DNA of 64,000 bases from Sodalis glossinidius str. 'morsitans'. GTDB taxonomy: Bacteria > Pseudomonadota > Gammaproteobacteria > Enterobacterales > Enterobacteriaceae. This document shows, piece by piece, positions 15,918 through 27,120 of this stretch. Both the position numbers and the translations under genes were made by a program. The notes beneath the pieces are model-generated. The model was given only the letters and a program-made list of their open reading frames with translations, was not told the DNA's origin and made no database searches. The DNA is taken from the NCBI RefSeq assembly GCF_000010085.1, contig NC_007712.1, positions 3,162,001 to 3,226,000 of the forward strand. Direction: 5' to 3'. Numbering within the stretch: the first letter of the stretch is position 1; every line of letters starts with the position of its first letter.

Positions 15918-18454
15918 ATGTTAGAGAAAATATTTACCAATCCGACCGATCGTGTTGTAAGACTCAAGAATACGATTCTGCATGCAAAACCTTACGTAGA
16001 ATCAGAGCGCGCAGTGTTGGCAACCGAGGCTTATAGAGAGAACGAGCATCTTCCTGCCATTATACACCGGGCAAAAGTCATTGAGAAAATATTCAATGAA
16101 TTACCCATCACGATTCGCCCGGATGAATTAATTGTTGGTGCAGTAACAATTAATCCTCGATCGACCGAGATCTGCCCAGAATTCTCATACGATTGGGTTG
16201 AGAAAGAGTTTGACACCATGGCACACCGTGTTGCTGATCCCTTTATTATCGAGAAAAAACGGTGGAGGAACTGCACCAGGCGTTTCAATACTAAAACCAC
16301 TAGTTCGCTGTCTGCCTCTTATATGTCGGAGGGGACCAAAGAGAGTATGGGCAAATGGTGTGTTCACCGTCGGCAACTACTTTTTCGGTGGTGTAGGCCA
16401 TGTGAGCGTTGACTACAGTAAAGTGCTGAAAATCGGTTTTCGCGTCATCATCAATGAAGTTACCCGCGCGCTGGAGAATCTTGATCGCAGCTCGTCGGAT
16501 TGCATTAAAAAAGAACAGTTCTATAACTCTGTAATCATAAGTTACCAGGCGGCTATCAACTTCGCCCATCACTATGCTCAGGAAGCGTCTCGCCTGGCGC
16601 GAGAAGAACGCGACCCAACTCGCCAGCGCGAACTGGAACACATCTCCCAGAACTGTACCCGTGTGCCGGAATCTGGCGCCACCACGTTCTGGAAAGCATG
16701 TCAGACGTTCTGGTTTATCCAGAGCATGCTGCAAATTGAATCCAGTGGTCACTCGATCTCTCTGGGGCGCTTCGATCAGTATATGTACCCCTACCTTGCT
16801 GCAGACAACTCGATAAGCCATGACTTTGCCCAGGAGCTGGTAGATTACTGCTGGATCAAGCTTAACGACATCAACAAAACCCGCGACGAAGTGTCCGCGC
16901 AAGCATTTGCAGATTATGCCGTGTTTCAGAACCTGTGCGTCGGTGGACAAACGGAAGATGGCCGCGACGCCACCAACCCATGACCTACATGTGTTTGGAC
17001 GCGACCACACATGTGCGCCTACCGCAGCCATCCTTCTCGATTCGCGTCTGGCAGGGCACGCCAGATGAATTCCTCTATCGTGCCTGCGAACTGGTGCGTC
17101 TGGGGCTGGGTGTGCCGGCCATGTATAACGATGAGGTTATCATACCGGCGTTGCAAAACCGTGGCGTCTCCCTGCATGACGCACGGGACTATTGCATCAT
17201 CGGTTGCGTAGAACCTCAGGCACCACATCGCACTGAAGGCTGGCATGATGCCGCGTTCTTTAACGTGGCAAAAGTGCTGGAAATTACCCTTAACAACGGC
17301 CGCTCAGGCAGCAAACAGCTCGGCAAGGTCACGGGGTAATGACCCAGTAAACCTGCATAGATGACTTCTACACGGCCTCCAAAAAACAGATGGCGCATTT
17401 CGTGCACCAGTTGGTTGAAGCCTGTAACAGTATGGATATTGCGCATGGCGAACGCTGCCCACTGCCGTTCCTTTCTGCACTGGTGGATGATTGCATCGGA
17501 CGGGGTAAATCCCTGCAGGAAGGTGGCGCAATCTATAACTTTACCGGCCCACAGGCATCCGGCGTGGCAGATACCGGCGGCTCGGTATATGCCATCCAGA
17601 AACAGGTGTTTGAAGACAAGCACCTGACACTCCAGGAACTGAAAGGTGCCCTGGATGCCAACTTCAGTTACCCGGTGGGCGCGGCGAATCCACAGGGCTC
17701 CTCAGCAAAAACGTCTCTGGGCGAGCAAGACATCTATGAGGTGGTAAAACGCATTATCGACCAGCACGGTTCCCTCAATCCGGCGGCGATCAAAAATGAA
17801 GTGTACCGCCAACTCTCCAGTACCACGGTTACGCCCGCAGCAGGCAACGCTCGTTATGAAGAGATCCATCACATTCTGGAAAACACACCCTGCTTCGGCA
17901 ACGACATTGACGAAGTGGACCTTGTCGCCCGCAACTGCGCCTTGCTCTACTGCCAGGAAGTGGAAAAATACACCAACCCGCGCGGCGGGCAGTTCCAGGC
18001 GGACATCTACCCGGTATCGGCTAACGTTCTGTTTGGCAAAGACGTGAGCGCACTGCCGGATGGCCGCCTGGCGAAAGAACCTCTGGCGGACGACGTATCG
18101 CCGCGTCAGGGAAAAGATACTCAGGGCCCAACCGCAGCAGCGAACTCTGTGGCGAAGCTGGATCACTTCATCGCATCGAACGGCACGCTCTATAACCAGA
18201 AATTCCTGCCCTCTTCTCTGGCAGGAGAGAAAGGCCTGCGTAACTTTGGCGGGCTGGTGCGTAACTACTTCGATAAGAAAGGGATGCACGTACAGTTCAA
18301 CGTCATTGACCGCAACACGTTAGTGGAAGCGCAGAAAAACCCGCAGCAGCATCAGGATCTTGTGGTTCGTGTTGCGGGCTATAGCGCTCAGTTCGTGGCG
18401 CTGGCCAAAGAAGTACAGGATGACATCATCAGCCGTACCGAGCAGCACTTCTGA
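15918..18454 (+). pseudogene. B12-independent glycerol/propanediol dehydratase (glycyl radical enzyme) pseudogene
   Basis: Signature enzyme of the microcompartment. ATG 15918 (MLEKIFTNPTDRVVRLKN). The active-site loop reads IIGCVEPQ (Cys codon 17205-17207) followed by TEGWHDAAF, where Asp 14 residues after the Cys matches B12-independent glycerol dehydratase rather than choline lyase. The glycyl radical loop VRVAGYSAQF is at the C-terminus (Gly codon 18377-18379). At least four frame breaks are seen (near 16260-16360, 16983, 17335-17390). A ~60-residue insertion before the radical domain contains an amphipathic helix (DIYEVVKRIIDQHG). Followed by its activase and a diffusion facilitator. Non-functional as encoded. 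Confidence 0.9.
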
Positions 18455-18562
18455 TTTTGCCCCCCCTGTCAGGGCCATGCGTACCAGCATGGCCCTCTAT
18501 CAGACCCGATGTTAGCGGCTGACTGGCTGTTACCTGTGATCGCTTTTTTGACGAGTAATGTT

Positions 18563-19480
18563 ATGAAGTGAGTCGAATACGATACCGAGGGCGTTTTATT
18601 CAACATTCAACGCTATTCCCTACACGACGGCCCCGGCATCCGCACAATACCGTTTTTTAAAGGCTGCCCTCTGTCTTGCAAGTGGTGTAGCAATCCGGAA
18701 TCACAACGCCCGCAGCCTGAACTAATTTATAAAAAAAGCGATTGTATCCTCTGGGAAAATGCATTGATGCCTGCAAGAAAAAGGCACTATCTCCCGACAA
18801 CCCTTTTTTTGTTGATCGTGAGCTCTGCATCCAGTGAGGTGACTGCACGCGTGTTTGCCCGACCCAGGCTCTGGAGATGAAGGGCAAACGGATGACGGTA
18901 AGTGACGTGATACGGGAATTGCAATAAAGAGGAAAATCTGTTTCGGCGCTCTGGCGGCGGCGTTACGCTATCGGGCGGGGAACCGCTAGCACAACCCGAA
19001 TTCGCGCGCGAATTATTAAAAACGTGCAAAGAAAAAGGGTGGCATACCGCCATAGAGACCACCGGGTTGACGACGAAAGAAGTCATTGAAGATGTTTTCC
19101 CCTGGATTGACCTGGCATTAACCGACATTAAAGCCATTAATCCTACCGTTCATGAAGAGAACACGGGGGTAAATAACAGCAAAATTCTGGATAACCTGAT
19201 CCGAATTTCCTTTATCACAAAAGTCATTGTCCGCATTCCGGTTATTCCCGGCGTCAACGACAACCCGGATGAAATCTGTGGTATTGCAGAGTTCGCCCGA
19301 TTGATGTCCGGCATCGATACGATCCACCTGTTTCCTTACCACCCCTTCGGGGAAAATAAATATAACCTGCTCGGTAGAATTTATCCGATGCGTAACGCTA
19401 AATCGCACCCCGAAGACAAAATAGAAAGTCTGAAAAAAATGGTCGAATTAATGGGATTTCATTGCCATATTGGCGTTTAA
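18563..19480 (+). pseudogene. glycyl radical enzyme activase (radical SAM) pseudogene
   Basis: Installs the glycyl radical on the dehydratase. Radical SAM cysteines appear in GCPLSCKWCSNPES after YSLHDGPGIRT. A ferredoxin-like insert follows (ENCIDACKKKAL, then GDCTRVCPTQALE). In-frame stops occur at codon 3 (TGA) and at the expected first Cys of the second cluster (CIQ-stop-GDC, TGA); frame breaks lie near 18775, 18925 and 19060. The C-terminal part (TDIKAINPTVHEENTGVNN to LMGFHCHIGV) is open. Confidence 0.88.
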
Positions 19481-19571
19481 TCAGCAATAGAAATAATGCA
19501 GTGATTTTTCACGTCCTTTGCACTCTTACACCGTTAAGCGATAAATACCGTGCTTAATACAGGAAACCATC

Positions 19572-20397
19572 ATGAGTAAATATTACGAATCGATAACCGG
19601 ACTTTGCATTGCAGAATTTATGGGTACCGGCTTATTTATTTTTTTCGGCACCAGCGTTCTGAGTGCGGCAAAAGTGGCGAGGGCCAGCTTTGGTCTTTGG
19701 GAAATTTGCGTGGTGTGGGGGCTCGGCATTGCGCTTGCGGTCTACCTGACAGCAGGTATCTCCGGCGCTCATCTTAATCCGGCGGTGACGATATCCTTAT
19801 GGATGTTTTCCAGTTTTGACCCCCAAAAAGTGGTGCCCTACATTGCGGTGCAAATGGCCGGCGCGTTTTGCGGCGCGGCATTGACCTATCTGATTTACCA
19901 CAATATGTTTGCCGAGTACGAGCATGCTCATCAGATGATACGAGGCCGCCAGGATAGCCTGTTTCTGGCCAGTATATTTTCAACTTATCCGGCCGCCTCC
20001 ATCAGCGTATGGCTGGCGGGATTAGTGGAAATCATCATCAGCTCAATTTTGCTAGGACTCATCATGGCGCTAACCGATGATGGTAACGGCGTTCCTAAAG
20101 GGCCGCTTGCGCCCCTTCTGATCGGTATGCTGGTGGCCGTTATCAGCGCAGCAAACGGCGCCCTTGACCGGTTTTGCCATGAACTCAGCACGCGACTTTG
20201 GTCCCAAATTCTTCACCTTCCTCAATGGCTGGGGATCGGTTGCGATGACGGGTGGCAGAGAGATTCCCTACTTCCTGGTACCGCTGATTGCGCCTGTTAT
20301 CGGCGGGATCCTTGGGGCAGCGATTTATCGTTATGGTATCGGGCGTCATTTACCCGCAGCCAAAACAGAAAACGTGGTAAACCGTACCACCACCTGA
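19572..20397 (+). pseudogene. PduF/GlpF-like diffusion facilitator pseudogene
   Basis: Aquaporin-family channel for 1,2-propanediol or glycerol. Membrane segments and the first NPA box (SGAHLNPAVTIS) are intact. A one-base deletion near 20160 shifts the frame just before the second box, which in the other frame reads GFAMNSARDFGPK (NSA instead of NPA). The restored end is YGIGRHLPAAKTENV. Linked to the dehydratase and activase, which supports a diol uptake role. Confidence 0.85.
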
Positions 20398-20608
20398 CAG
20401 ACAACACCTTGATGAACGCCATCGTACTGGCTGATGCGCCGGTGTTTTGGTTTCTCTGCCCTTCCCACTGATATGCCGTTCCCCCCCAAAACCTGCGCAC
20501 GACGTGCACAAAAAAGCCACCTTCGGGTGCATTAAATTAAAGGTCAATGCATTGAAAATAAAAGGATTTAATTTCGCAGTGTCCATATAACGTCCATCTT
20601 TGACCAAA

Positions 20609-20635
20609 AGGCCCCGATTTCCGGGGCTTTTTTTT
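20609..20635 (+). terminator. rho-independent terminator near the prophage right end
   Basis: A GC stem (AGGCCCCG / CGGGGCT around ATTT) followed by a run of eight T. Lies between the facilitator pseudogene and ogr; it could end either the microcompartment or a phage transcript. Confidence 0.65.
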
Positions 20636-20671
20636 GAAAATATCGCAGACGCTTATGATTTTTAGGGCGGG

Positions 20672-20890
20672 CTATCCAAACTGTAGCATTCCCTGGCCGC
20701 TCTGGCTTGGGTGTGGTGGGGCGGGTTCTATCTGCCGGGGAACACAGATAGAACGGGTAAAGGTTTCATGCGTGATGAAGGTGTGACCACAATTAATGTT
20801 AGTGCATTGATTGTAGCGCTCTCTGGTGGTGGTAATGTAATGGCGGGTACGGGTATGGGCGGCCTGGCCGCAAAGGGGGCAATGCATCAT
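20672..20890 (-). CDS. ogr: Ogr/Delta-type zinc-finger late gene activator
   Basis: Small activator of P2-type late promoters. From ATG 20890 the protein reads MMHCPLCGQAAHTRTRHYIT and later QCTNINCGHTFITHET; the CxxC...C...C pattern is the zinc site of the Ogr family, and length (~72 residues) fits. An upstream ATG at 20908 would add six residues absent from P2 Ogr. Intact, at the usual end of the late cluster after gene D. Confidence 0.85.
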   Translation of the reverse strand: MMHCPLCGQAAHTRTRHYITTTRERYNQCTNINCGHTFITHETFTRSICVPRQIEPAPPHPSQSGQGMLQFG

Positions 20891-20959
20891 GGCGTGAGTG
20901 CTCTCCATACGCGCCCGACTAAGGTCGGTCGTAGCGCCAGTATAGCATTCTGGCTTTTC

Positions 20960-22046
20960 TCATTCCATTTCAAGCGCATCGATTTTCACCTCCAACTCCA
21001 GGGCGGTGGTAAATCCACTGCTATTCAGCGTGTGGGTCACGGTAACCAGCGTCCAGGCGGCCTGGTCGATTTCACGTTTAAAGCCGCTGACCTTGACCGG
21101 CATTTCAGGAGAGAGTTCCGCGCGGCCACGTGACAACGTGATGGAGAAGGTGGCGACGCCGCGTTGCAGCCGTTCCCAGTTCGCTCTGGCCGCCCGTTCG
21201 GCATTGTGCTTTGAGACGTAGGTGTGGCACAGAACCAGCACGTTTTCCTCACTGCCTATCAGATAGTCGCCCTGTTTTTCTGTGTTGGTGGACCGCTTTT
21301 TCCGCTTGCGTTTGACGCGGACCGCCTCGGATTTGACCTTACGGGTATTAAGCCAGTGCGCCACCACGCCGGTATAGGCGTCGCGGTCGGCGAGTGTAAA
21401 CTGATGACTGTCGCCCTGCTGGCGGGTGAGGGTCAGCGCCGGAAGCGGTTTACCGCTCAGGGTCTGGTTCTGCCCCTGTTTAAAAAACAGCATTTTCCCT
21501 TGTTTAACCGCCATCACTGCGCCATGTTCCCTTGCCAGTCTCGTTAAGAAGCTACCGTCTGATTCCTGGCTCTGGTCGCTGTGGGCCAGTTTGGTGCGGG
21601 CCATCGCCTGACTCATCACCGGCGTCAGCTTATGCCGGGCGGCGAGCGTTTTCACCACATCGCCGAGGGTGGTGTTATGGTAGGACGCTTCGCGCTGGAC
21701 GTTGAGCGAGGCGCGAAAATCAGCGCTGCGGGCGTGTATCGTCAGCCGGTCTGGGGCGCCGCTGTGCTCGATTTCATCGACGGAAGGTGCCTTTATTTAT
21801 CAGCCCGGTTTCCTTCCAGCCGAGAGACAGGGCAACGTTAGCCTCCAGGCGGGGCAAGAGCAGACTACGGTCGCTGTCATCCAGTTCAATATCCAGCTGG
21901 TCCGCCTCAAAGCCCCGGTTATCCGTCAGGGTTAATGACATCAGGCGGTGTGCTATGTTGCCGGTAATATCGACGCTGTCGACGCTCAGCCGCCAGTCCG
22001 GGGTATGGCCGCCGGTGGCGCTATCAAGCAAGGCCGACAGGCTCAT
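20960..22046 (-). pseudogene. D: P2 gpD-like tail protein pseudogene
   Basis: Baseplate/tail-tip protein (late control gene D). The N-terminal 90 codons (MSLSALLDSATGGHTPDWRL) end by frameshift near 21788 at KGTFRR; the other frame continues VDEIEHSGAPDRLTIHARSA and then VVKTLAARHKLTPVMSQAMA to the end at VKIDALEME. The single frame break inactivates an otherwise complete gene. Starts just inside the end of gpU. Confidence 0.88.
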
Positions 22047-22507
22047 GATAGCAGCCCGCCCAGGGTGTCGGAGAGTGCGCCACTCAGGTCGTTCAGCTGC
22101 TGCGACAGGTCACCGAACATCTCTTTGAGGTTTTCATCGGTGCGTTTAAGCGTCAGGGTAAATTCTATGCGCCGCGCGGTGCCGTCGGAAAAAAACACGC
22201 TTTTGATGCGGCTCAGGTTTTCAATCACAAACATCCCATGGATAGCCCCGTTACCTTCAATCAGCGACCAGGCTTTACCGGTTTCCGCCATCTTTTGCAG
22301 CGCCATTAACGAGACGCGGCCGCCGGTGATTTCCGGCAACAGGACGCCGCTCAGGGTGACGGTTTCTTCATCCGGGCCGGGGAACTGGCTTTGCGGGCGG
22401 CGGCCTATCCGGCTGTTGGACGGGTGACGCCAGGCCATCTGGTGTTGAAATTCCTGATAGGGCACGGTGTGCGGCATAAAAACGAACATGCCTAATGCCA
22501 TCATCAT
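22043..22507 (-). CDS. U: P2 gpU-like tail protein
   Basis: Tail terminator/completion protein of P2-like phages. The 154-residue frame is intact and close to the family length (P2 U is 159). Recognisable segments are PYQEFQHQMAWRHPSNSRIG and LQKMAETGKAWSLIEGNGA. Overlaps gpD by 4 bases. With the rest of the phage broken it has no obvious function. Confidence 0.85.
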   Translation of the reverse strand: MMMALGMFVFMPHTVPYQEFQHQMAWRHPSNSRIGRRPQSQFPGPDEETVTLSGVLLPEITGGRVSLMALQKMAETGKAWSLIEGNGAIHGMFVIENLSRIKSVFFSDGTARRIEFTLTLKRTDENLKEMFGDLSQQLNDLSGALSDTLGGLLS

Positions 22508-22513
22508 CGTTGT

Positions 22514-24686
22514 TTACTCGCTGTCTTCAAAACGGCTGTGAGCGCGGGTCTGGCGTTCACGGGCGTCAAGCTGGCGGGCCACCTCCCGCGCGATATCCTG
22601 CGGGCTATGGTGCGGCTGCGCCACAATCTGAATGGGCGCCTCAATACTGATATGGGTCACGCCGCCGGCGGGAGCCTGGTTGCCCTGCTGGGTGCGATAA
22701 TGGCTGGCCGGCAGGCTGTAAGGATGCAGCGGTGCCTGGGCAAGGGCGGACGACATACCGCCCATCATCAGGGCGGCAGCGGCCAGGCTGGCGGTGGCGC
22801 GGCGGCTGGTGACATTGACCGGCCCGCTGATGATTTCCGGTTCGGCTTCGCCCACCAGACCAAAGCGCCCGGCCGGGATACGCCCGCCCCTGTCGTGCTC
22901 GCCGGCGTAGTTTGCCAGCGGATGCAGCGCGGCAGTCGCCTGCACGGTGGTATTGCCCTTCATCCAGTCCGGCAGGTAGTCGGTCAGCGAGGTCAGTTTA
23001 TTTTTCAGCGCCTGCCATTTTTCATTGATGCCGTCCATCAGGCTATCGATGATACGGGTACCAAAATCCTTAAATCGGCCAGGCAGCGCCTGTAAATAAT
23101 CCTGGATAGCCTGCCATTTTTCCCGCGTCGTCTGGCTGACGGACTCCCATAGCGCGGTGAATTTGGGTCCCAGCGTATCCCAGTTTTGCCATATCAGCAC
23201 CGCCGTACCGGCGATGACGCCAATTATCGCCAGGATCGGGTTGGCGAACATCAGGCGCCCCAGCCAGACAATGGCAGTACCAATATGCCGAAGGGTACCC
23301 ACCAGAAGCAAACGTCCCGCCGTGGCAGTACGCCGTATCGCCTTGGACAGCAGAGAAAAGGCACCACCTCTTCCATTAAATATTTAAACGGCGTTTTGAT
23401 GAATTTTTCCTGGTTAACCAGGTTAAAATCCTTGACATGGCCGGTTTTGGAGTAGATGGTATTTTTAATCAGCCCGATGCGATCCATCTCAATCCTTGCT
23501 GCGCTCGGTAATGCTCTTGCCAATCCAGTTACGCCGGGCAGAGTTCAGGGTGTTCCCGGTGTACTCGCCGCCCATTTCCTGGATTAAGTGCCCGAAGGCA
23601 TAAAAATATTCGCTTCTGTCGATATCCTTGGTTGCTGAGCCGCCGCGCTTCATAAAATCATTGGTATCCTTCGGCGTCACCATGGTTTGTGTGACAGCAA
23701 ACGCCTTCACCGATTCATTGATAAAGCTGGCGAGCCGTTTCGGATCTCGTTGCGCAGCTCGGCGTTCTTCAGCATGGCGTAAGACAGCTGATTGAAACTT
23801 TCGGTCTGCTCAGGGGTAAGCAAACCTTGATTGCCCAGCATCTTGATAGCGGTTTCTGCGCGGGCAAGCTGCACGGTGGCATCCTGAGTGTGGTGCGGGT
23901 CGCGGGTGATGGCCCATGATTCCGTGTATAACTTCATTAATTCCGTTTGACTGTTGCCCAGCACAGGATGGCTGGCGACAAAGTCCTTTGCATTTCGTAC
24001 TTGCAGCTCACTGACTCCCTGCGCCCTGAAACACTGCACATGCTGGCTATAGGCCGCCGCTTCGCTTAACGCCGGTTTCATGCCCAGCAGTGTGGCGCCG
24101 CCGGTGACCGCCATGGCCGCGCCGGTGCTGGCGAGCTGGTTGCATACCCCCAGTGCCTGATGGTAACGGCTGCGGGTATCGGTTAACCCACTTTTATTGG
24201 GCGGCCTGCTGTTCAAGGCGTTGCTGCTGGGTAGCCAGATGGATATTGGCCTCGGCGGTGCGGAATTTTAAGGCACGCTGGGCGTCAGCTGTTGACGGGT
24301 GGCGATGCCGCTTTGTTGCAGGGCGGTGCACTGACTGTCTGCAACGTGCTGTACCTGGCCTGCAGTTGCGCGACGGCCGCGCGGGCCTGTTGAAATTGCC
24401 TGACCTGGCGAGTGGCGTGGGCGTCGGTGCTTTTCATGGCGAGCGCCAGACGGCTGGCCTGGTCGCGGGCGGCGCGTAACGCGCTAGCGGCCTGGGCGGC
24501 CTGCTGTTTGGTTTTGACGAACCCTTGCAGCTGGCCTGACTGCTTCTCCAGCTGTTTCAGTTAGTCCTTGGCGGATTTTACCGCTGACGCCAGCGTCCTG
24601 TTGCTGGCCTGCATGGCCTTAAACGGGCGTGTAAGCTTGTCTACCGCGCTTAATATTACCTGGAGGTGAAGGTCTTTATCACTCAT
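22514..24686 (-). pseudogene. T: P2 gpT-like tape measure protein pseudogene
   Basis: Tail length determinant. ATG 24686 reads MSDKDLHLQVILSAVDKLTR, meets an in-frame TAA (near 24562, after ASAVKSAKD), and continues through several frame changes: SGLTDTRSRYHQALGVCNQL (24216 frame), a segment near 23489-23710, and the C-terminal frame with hydrophobic PILAIIGVIAGTAVLIWQNW and RAHSRFEDSE at the end. About 720 codons remain versus ~815 in P2. Confidence 0.85.
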
Positions 24687-24689
24687 CAA

Positions 24690-24903
24690 CCGCTCCACTG
24701 CGGATCAGGGCCTGATGCCGCCATTAAATCGTCGACCGTCAGTCTGTCGGGGAAGCGGACAGGGCCGAGTTCGGCACAAAAAAAGCTTCAGGATAGCCGC
24801 CAGCTGATACAGGTTTTGCCGCGCGTGATAGGCACTTCAAGGGTGACGGGCTTCTGTTTTAGTGCCTGGATCTCCGCTGTTTCCGGGACGGTGATGTCTT
24901 TCA
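24690..24903 (-). pseudogene. P2 gpE/E' tail assembly gene remnant
   Basis: ATG 24903 reads MKDITVPETAEIQALKQKPV, like the start of tail protein gpE, which in P2 is extended by -1 frameshifting to make E+E'. The frame is quickly lost, and only scraps with several stops (ALIRSGAVDE near the end) lead to the gpT start. Heavily deleted. Confidence 0.65.
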
Positions 24904-24922
24904 TGGTACGGTCTCCTCTGTA

Positions 24923-25354
24923 TTACAGGCCAATGGCGCGACGGTGTTCGGCCTGGCGATCGTCACCGCCGGCCACTTCCACCATATTGAGGGTGTCGAT
25001 TTCAATCAACACCTCGCCGCCTAGGTTCAGTTTGTAATAAACGTTTTTGACGCTGAGCTTGGTCTGGGTGTTGTCGCCGTATTTATGGTTGCCAAAATCA
25101 AATTCAGCGAAACAGCCGCGCATCACCACCTCAGCGGCGATGATTTCGCCGGTGTCGTCACGCTGGTAGCTGCCCATAAAGCGCAGCGGGATACCGTCGG
25201 CCTTCGTAATAGCCCACTGGCGGAAAATCTGCGGATCGATACCACCCAGGGTGATTTCTGCATCTAGCTCGCCGTCTTCGAGCCCCATATCAACATTCAC
25301 CGCGCCGCCCATGCCGGCACCGCGATACGCTTCAAACTTGCGTGGTAAGGCCAT
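24923..25354 (-). CDS. FII: P2 gpFII-like tail tube protein with N-terminal in-frame deletion
   Basis: Tail tube protein. The frame is open from ATG 25354 but reads MALPRK directly followed by FEAYRGAGMGG, whereas P2 FII has ~30 more residues between these points. The rest matches well (GSYQRDDTGEIIAAEVVMRG, IEIDTLNMVEVAGG, HRRAIGL). About 143 residues versus ~172. Likely non-functional despite being open. Confidence 0.8.
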   Translation of the reverse strand: MALPRKFEAYRGAGMGGAVNVDMGLEDGELDAEITLGGIDPQIFRQWAITKADGIPLRFMGSYQRDDTGEIIAAEVVMRGCFAEFDFGNHKYGDNTQTKLSVKNVYYKLNLGGEVLIEIDTLNMVEVAGGDDRQAEHRRAIGL

Positions 25355-26650
25355 GGCCTCCTCCATTTAACCTTTGACACCCTGGGGTGAGGTTCATCAG
25401 ATGACGATCGGTAATACGCTGGCGTAACGCCAGGTTTTCCAGCGGCGGTACCGGCGTATAGTCGTAATCAATCGTCAGCTTGCCCGCCCTGAGCGTTTCC
25501 TTGTCGTTGGCGGACGCATCCCGCCATAGCGAGGGATGTTGCGGTTGGTCAACGGCCCACATCTTGCGCCTCGGCCAGGATATCGGCCAGCACCTGGGCG
25601 GTACGGGTGGCACTTTCAAACTGGAACAGTAGATCATCCTAGCAGGTGCGCGAGCCCCAAAAACGGTAGCCGTCCTTGCGGATGAGCGTGGTGACGGCGT
25701 TCTGGTTCAGCAGGTCAGTGCCTGTGTCCTGCAGATCCCAGAACACATCCGCGCTGATGCCGGTGACGCCATTAACGCCGACATTGGACAGGGTTTTATG
25801 CCAGCGCCGGTCTGCTCATCGATTTTGGCGCGCAGGCGCTGTGCGGCGGCCAGCAACTCGGCAGCGACCGCCTGGGTATCATGCCCCAGCACACCGAGAA
25901 TACGCGGCTTGACGCCGAGCTGGCCCTGTGCGGCCAAGAGCGCCTTGATACCGGTTTTTTTGCCCTCGGCGGTGACGCCGCCGATGATATGGGTGGTGGT
26001 TTCCGCTTCGGTCTTGCCCTGGGGAACACACACTACCACAGTGACCGGTTTAGCCTGGGCGGCGATAGCATCCAGCGCGCGGGCCAGTGTCCCTTTATTG
26101 CCAGCCTTGCCGCTGGCGTCCAGCACGTCGGTCAGCAATACCGGCGTATTGAGCGGAAAGGTTTTGGCCGTCGGTGCAATCGGTGTGCCGGTGAAAACCG
26201 GGCTGGCCTTGGGCGCATACTGTGGATGCGGATCGGCATGATTGAGATGGGCTTTCATCAGCGTATCGGCATAGGCTTTCACCTCGATAACGCCATCATC
26301 CACATAGTGCCACGTCGCCAGCACGATGGACGGGTCAATCTTCAGCGCCAGTTCCTCGGTGCTGTTGACGATCAGGATCATGCGAATGGTCTGGGTGCGC
26401 CCGCTGCCTTCCTGCATCTGGGGTTTGTAGCTTTCCGGGCAGTTGGCTACCGCTATCAGGGTGCCGTCTTTGTCAAACAGGCCCATTTCCCTTATCCACC
26501 ATCCGCCCTCATTTTCCGGGATAACCTGCTCGGTAATGATCTGGTTGCCGTTAAGCGGGTCAACGCTCAGTTGATTGAGGGCCGCGCGGCGGCGTTCGCC
26601 AGCCGCGCCGCACCCTAGTGGGTCAGGATGCCAAAAAATTTGATGCTCAT
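25355..26650 (-). pseudogene. tail fibre gpH N-terminus fused by deletion to tail sheath gpFI
   Basis: ATG 26650 reads MSIKFFGILTH then TAG, then after a frame change QLSVDPLNGNQIITEQVIPE and the gpH leader MGLFDKDGTLIAVANCPESY up to ASPVFTGTPIAPTA. There it passes in frame into the sheath protein, KTFPLNTPVLLTDVLDASGK and LGVKPRILGVLGHDTQAVA. The rest of gpH, gpG and the sheath N-terminus are deleted. Further frame breaks near 25800 and 25600; the sheath end (LTIDYDYTPVPPLENLALRQ) is readable near 25440. Confidence 0.85.
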
Positions 26651-27120
26651 GATGTGATGCTCACGGTCAGGATATCGCCATCATAGCTGCCGACGGCGAC
26701 CGGAAGTTGGCCGTTAACGTCGAGATTGACCGACAGCCCGGTCATGTGGCGGCTGACGGGTTTTGCGTCCGCAATCAGGCGAAACGTGCCGGGCGTTTCG
26801 TTCAGCTGCCACCATTCGCGCACCTCTATCAGGTAGCCCAGCGGCTCTACCACGCTTCACAAGGCGCTGATAGTGCCCTTGTGGCGATGAATGAAATGGC
26901 TGCTGGCAATCACCTGACTCTTGGCCGCCTCCGGCCAGCTTTCATCCCAACGGTCAACGGAAAAGGCCCACACCAGATACGGCAGCAAATTCACCGGGTA
27001 GGTCTGTGGGTTGAGCAACTGACGCAGCGGGACAGGTAGTTGTGCCAGCTGGGCGCACGCCGCAGCAGCCGCCACTTCGAGCGGCGTCGAGCCTGACGGC
27101 AGTAAACGACCGTTATGCAT
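26647..27120 (-). pseudogene. I: P2 gpI-like baseplate protein pseudogene
   Basis: Starts MHNGRLLPSGSTPLEVAAAA and reads LPYLVWAFSVDRWDESWPEA. An in-frame TGA follows HKGTISAL, where P2 has an arginine, and the same frame resumes VVEPLGYLIEVREWW. A second lesion is an in-frame loss of about 20 residues between GTFRL and IADAKP. Overlaps the gpJ end. Confidence 0.88.

Noticed and set aside
15918..18454. Choline TMA-lyase (cutC) identity for the glycyl radical enzyme
   Set aside because: The residues after the active-site cysteine (HD at +13/+14) fit diol dehydratase, and the neighbours are PduF/PduQ/PduL/PduW-like.
20400..20671. Phage attachment core near the prophage right end
   Set aside because: No matching repeat was found near 31300-31950, so no attL/attR pair can be claimed.
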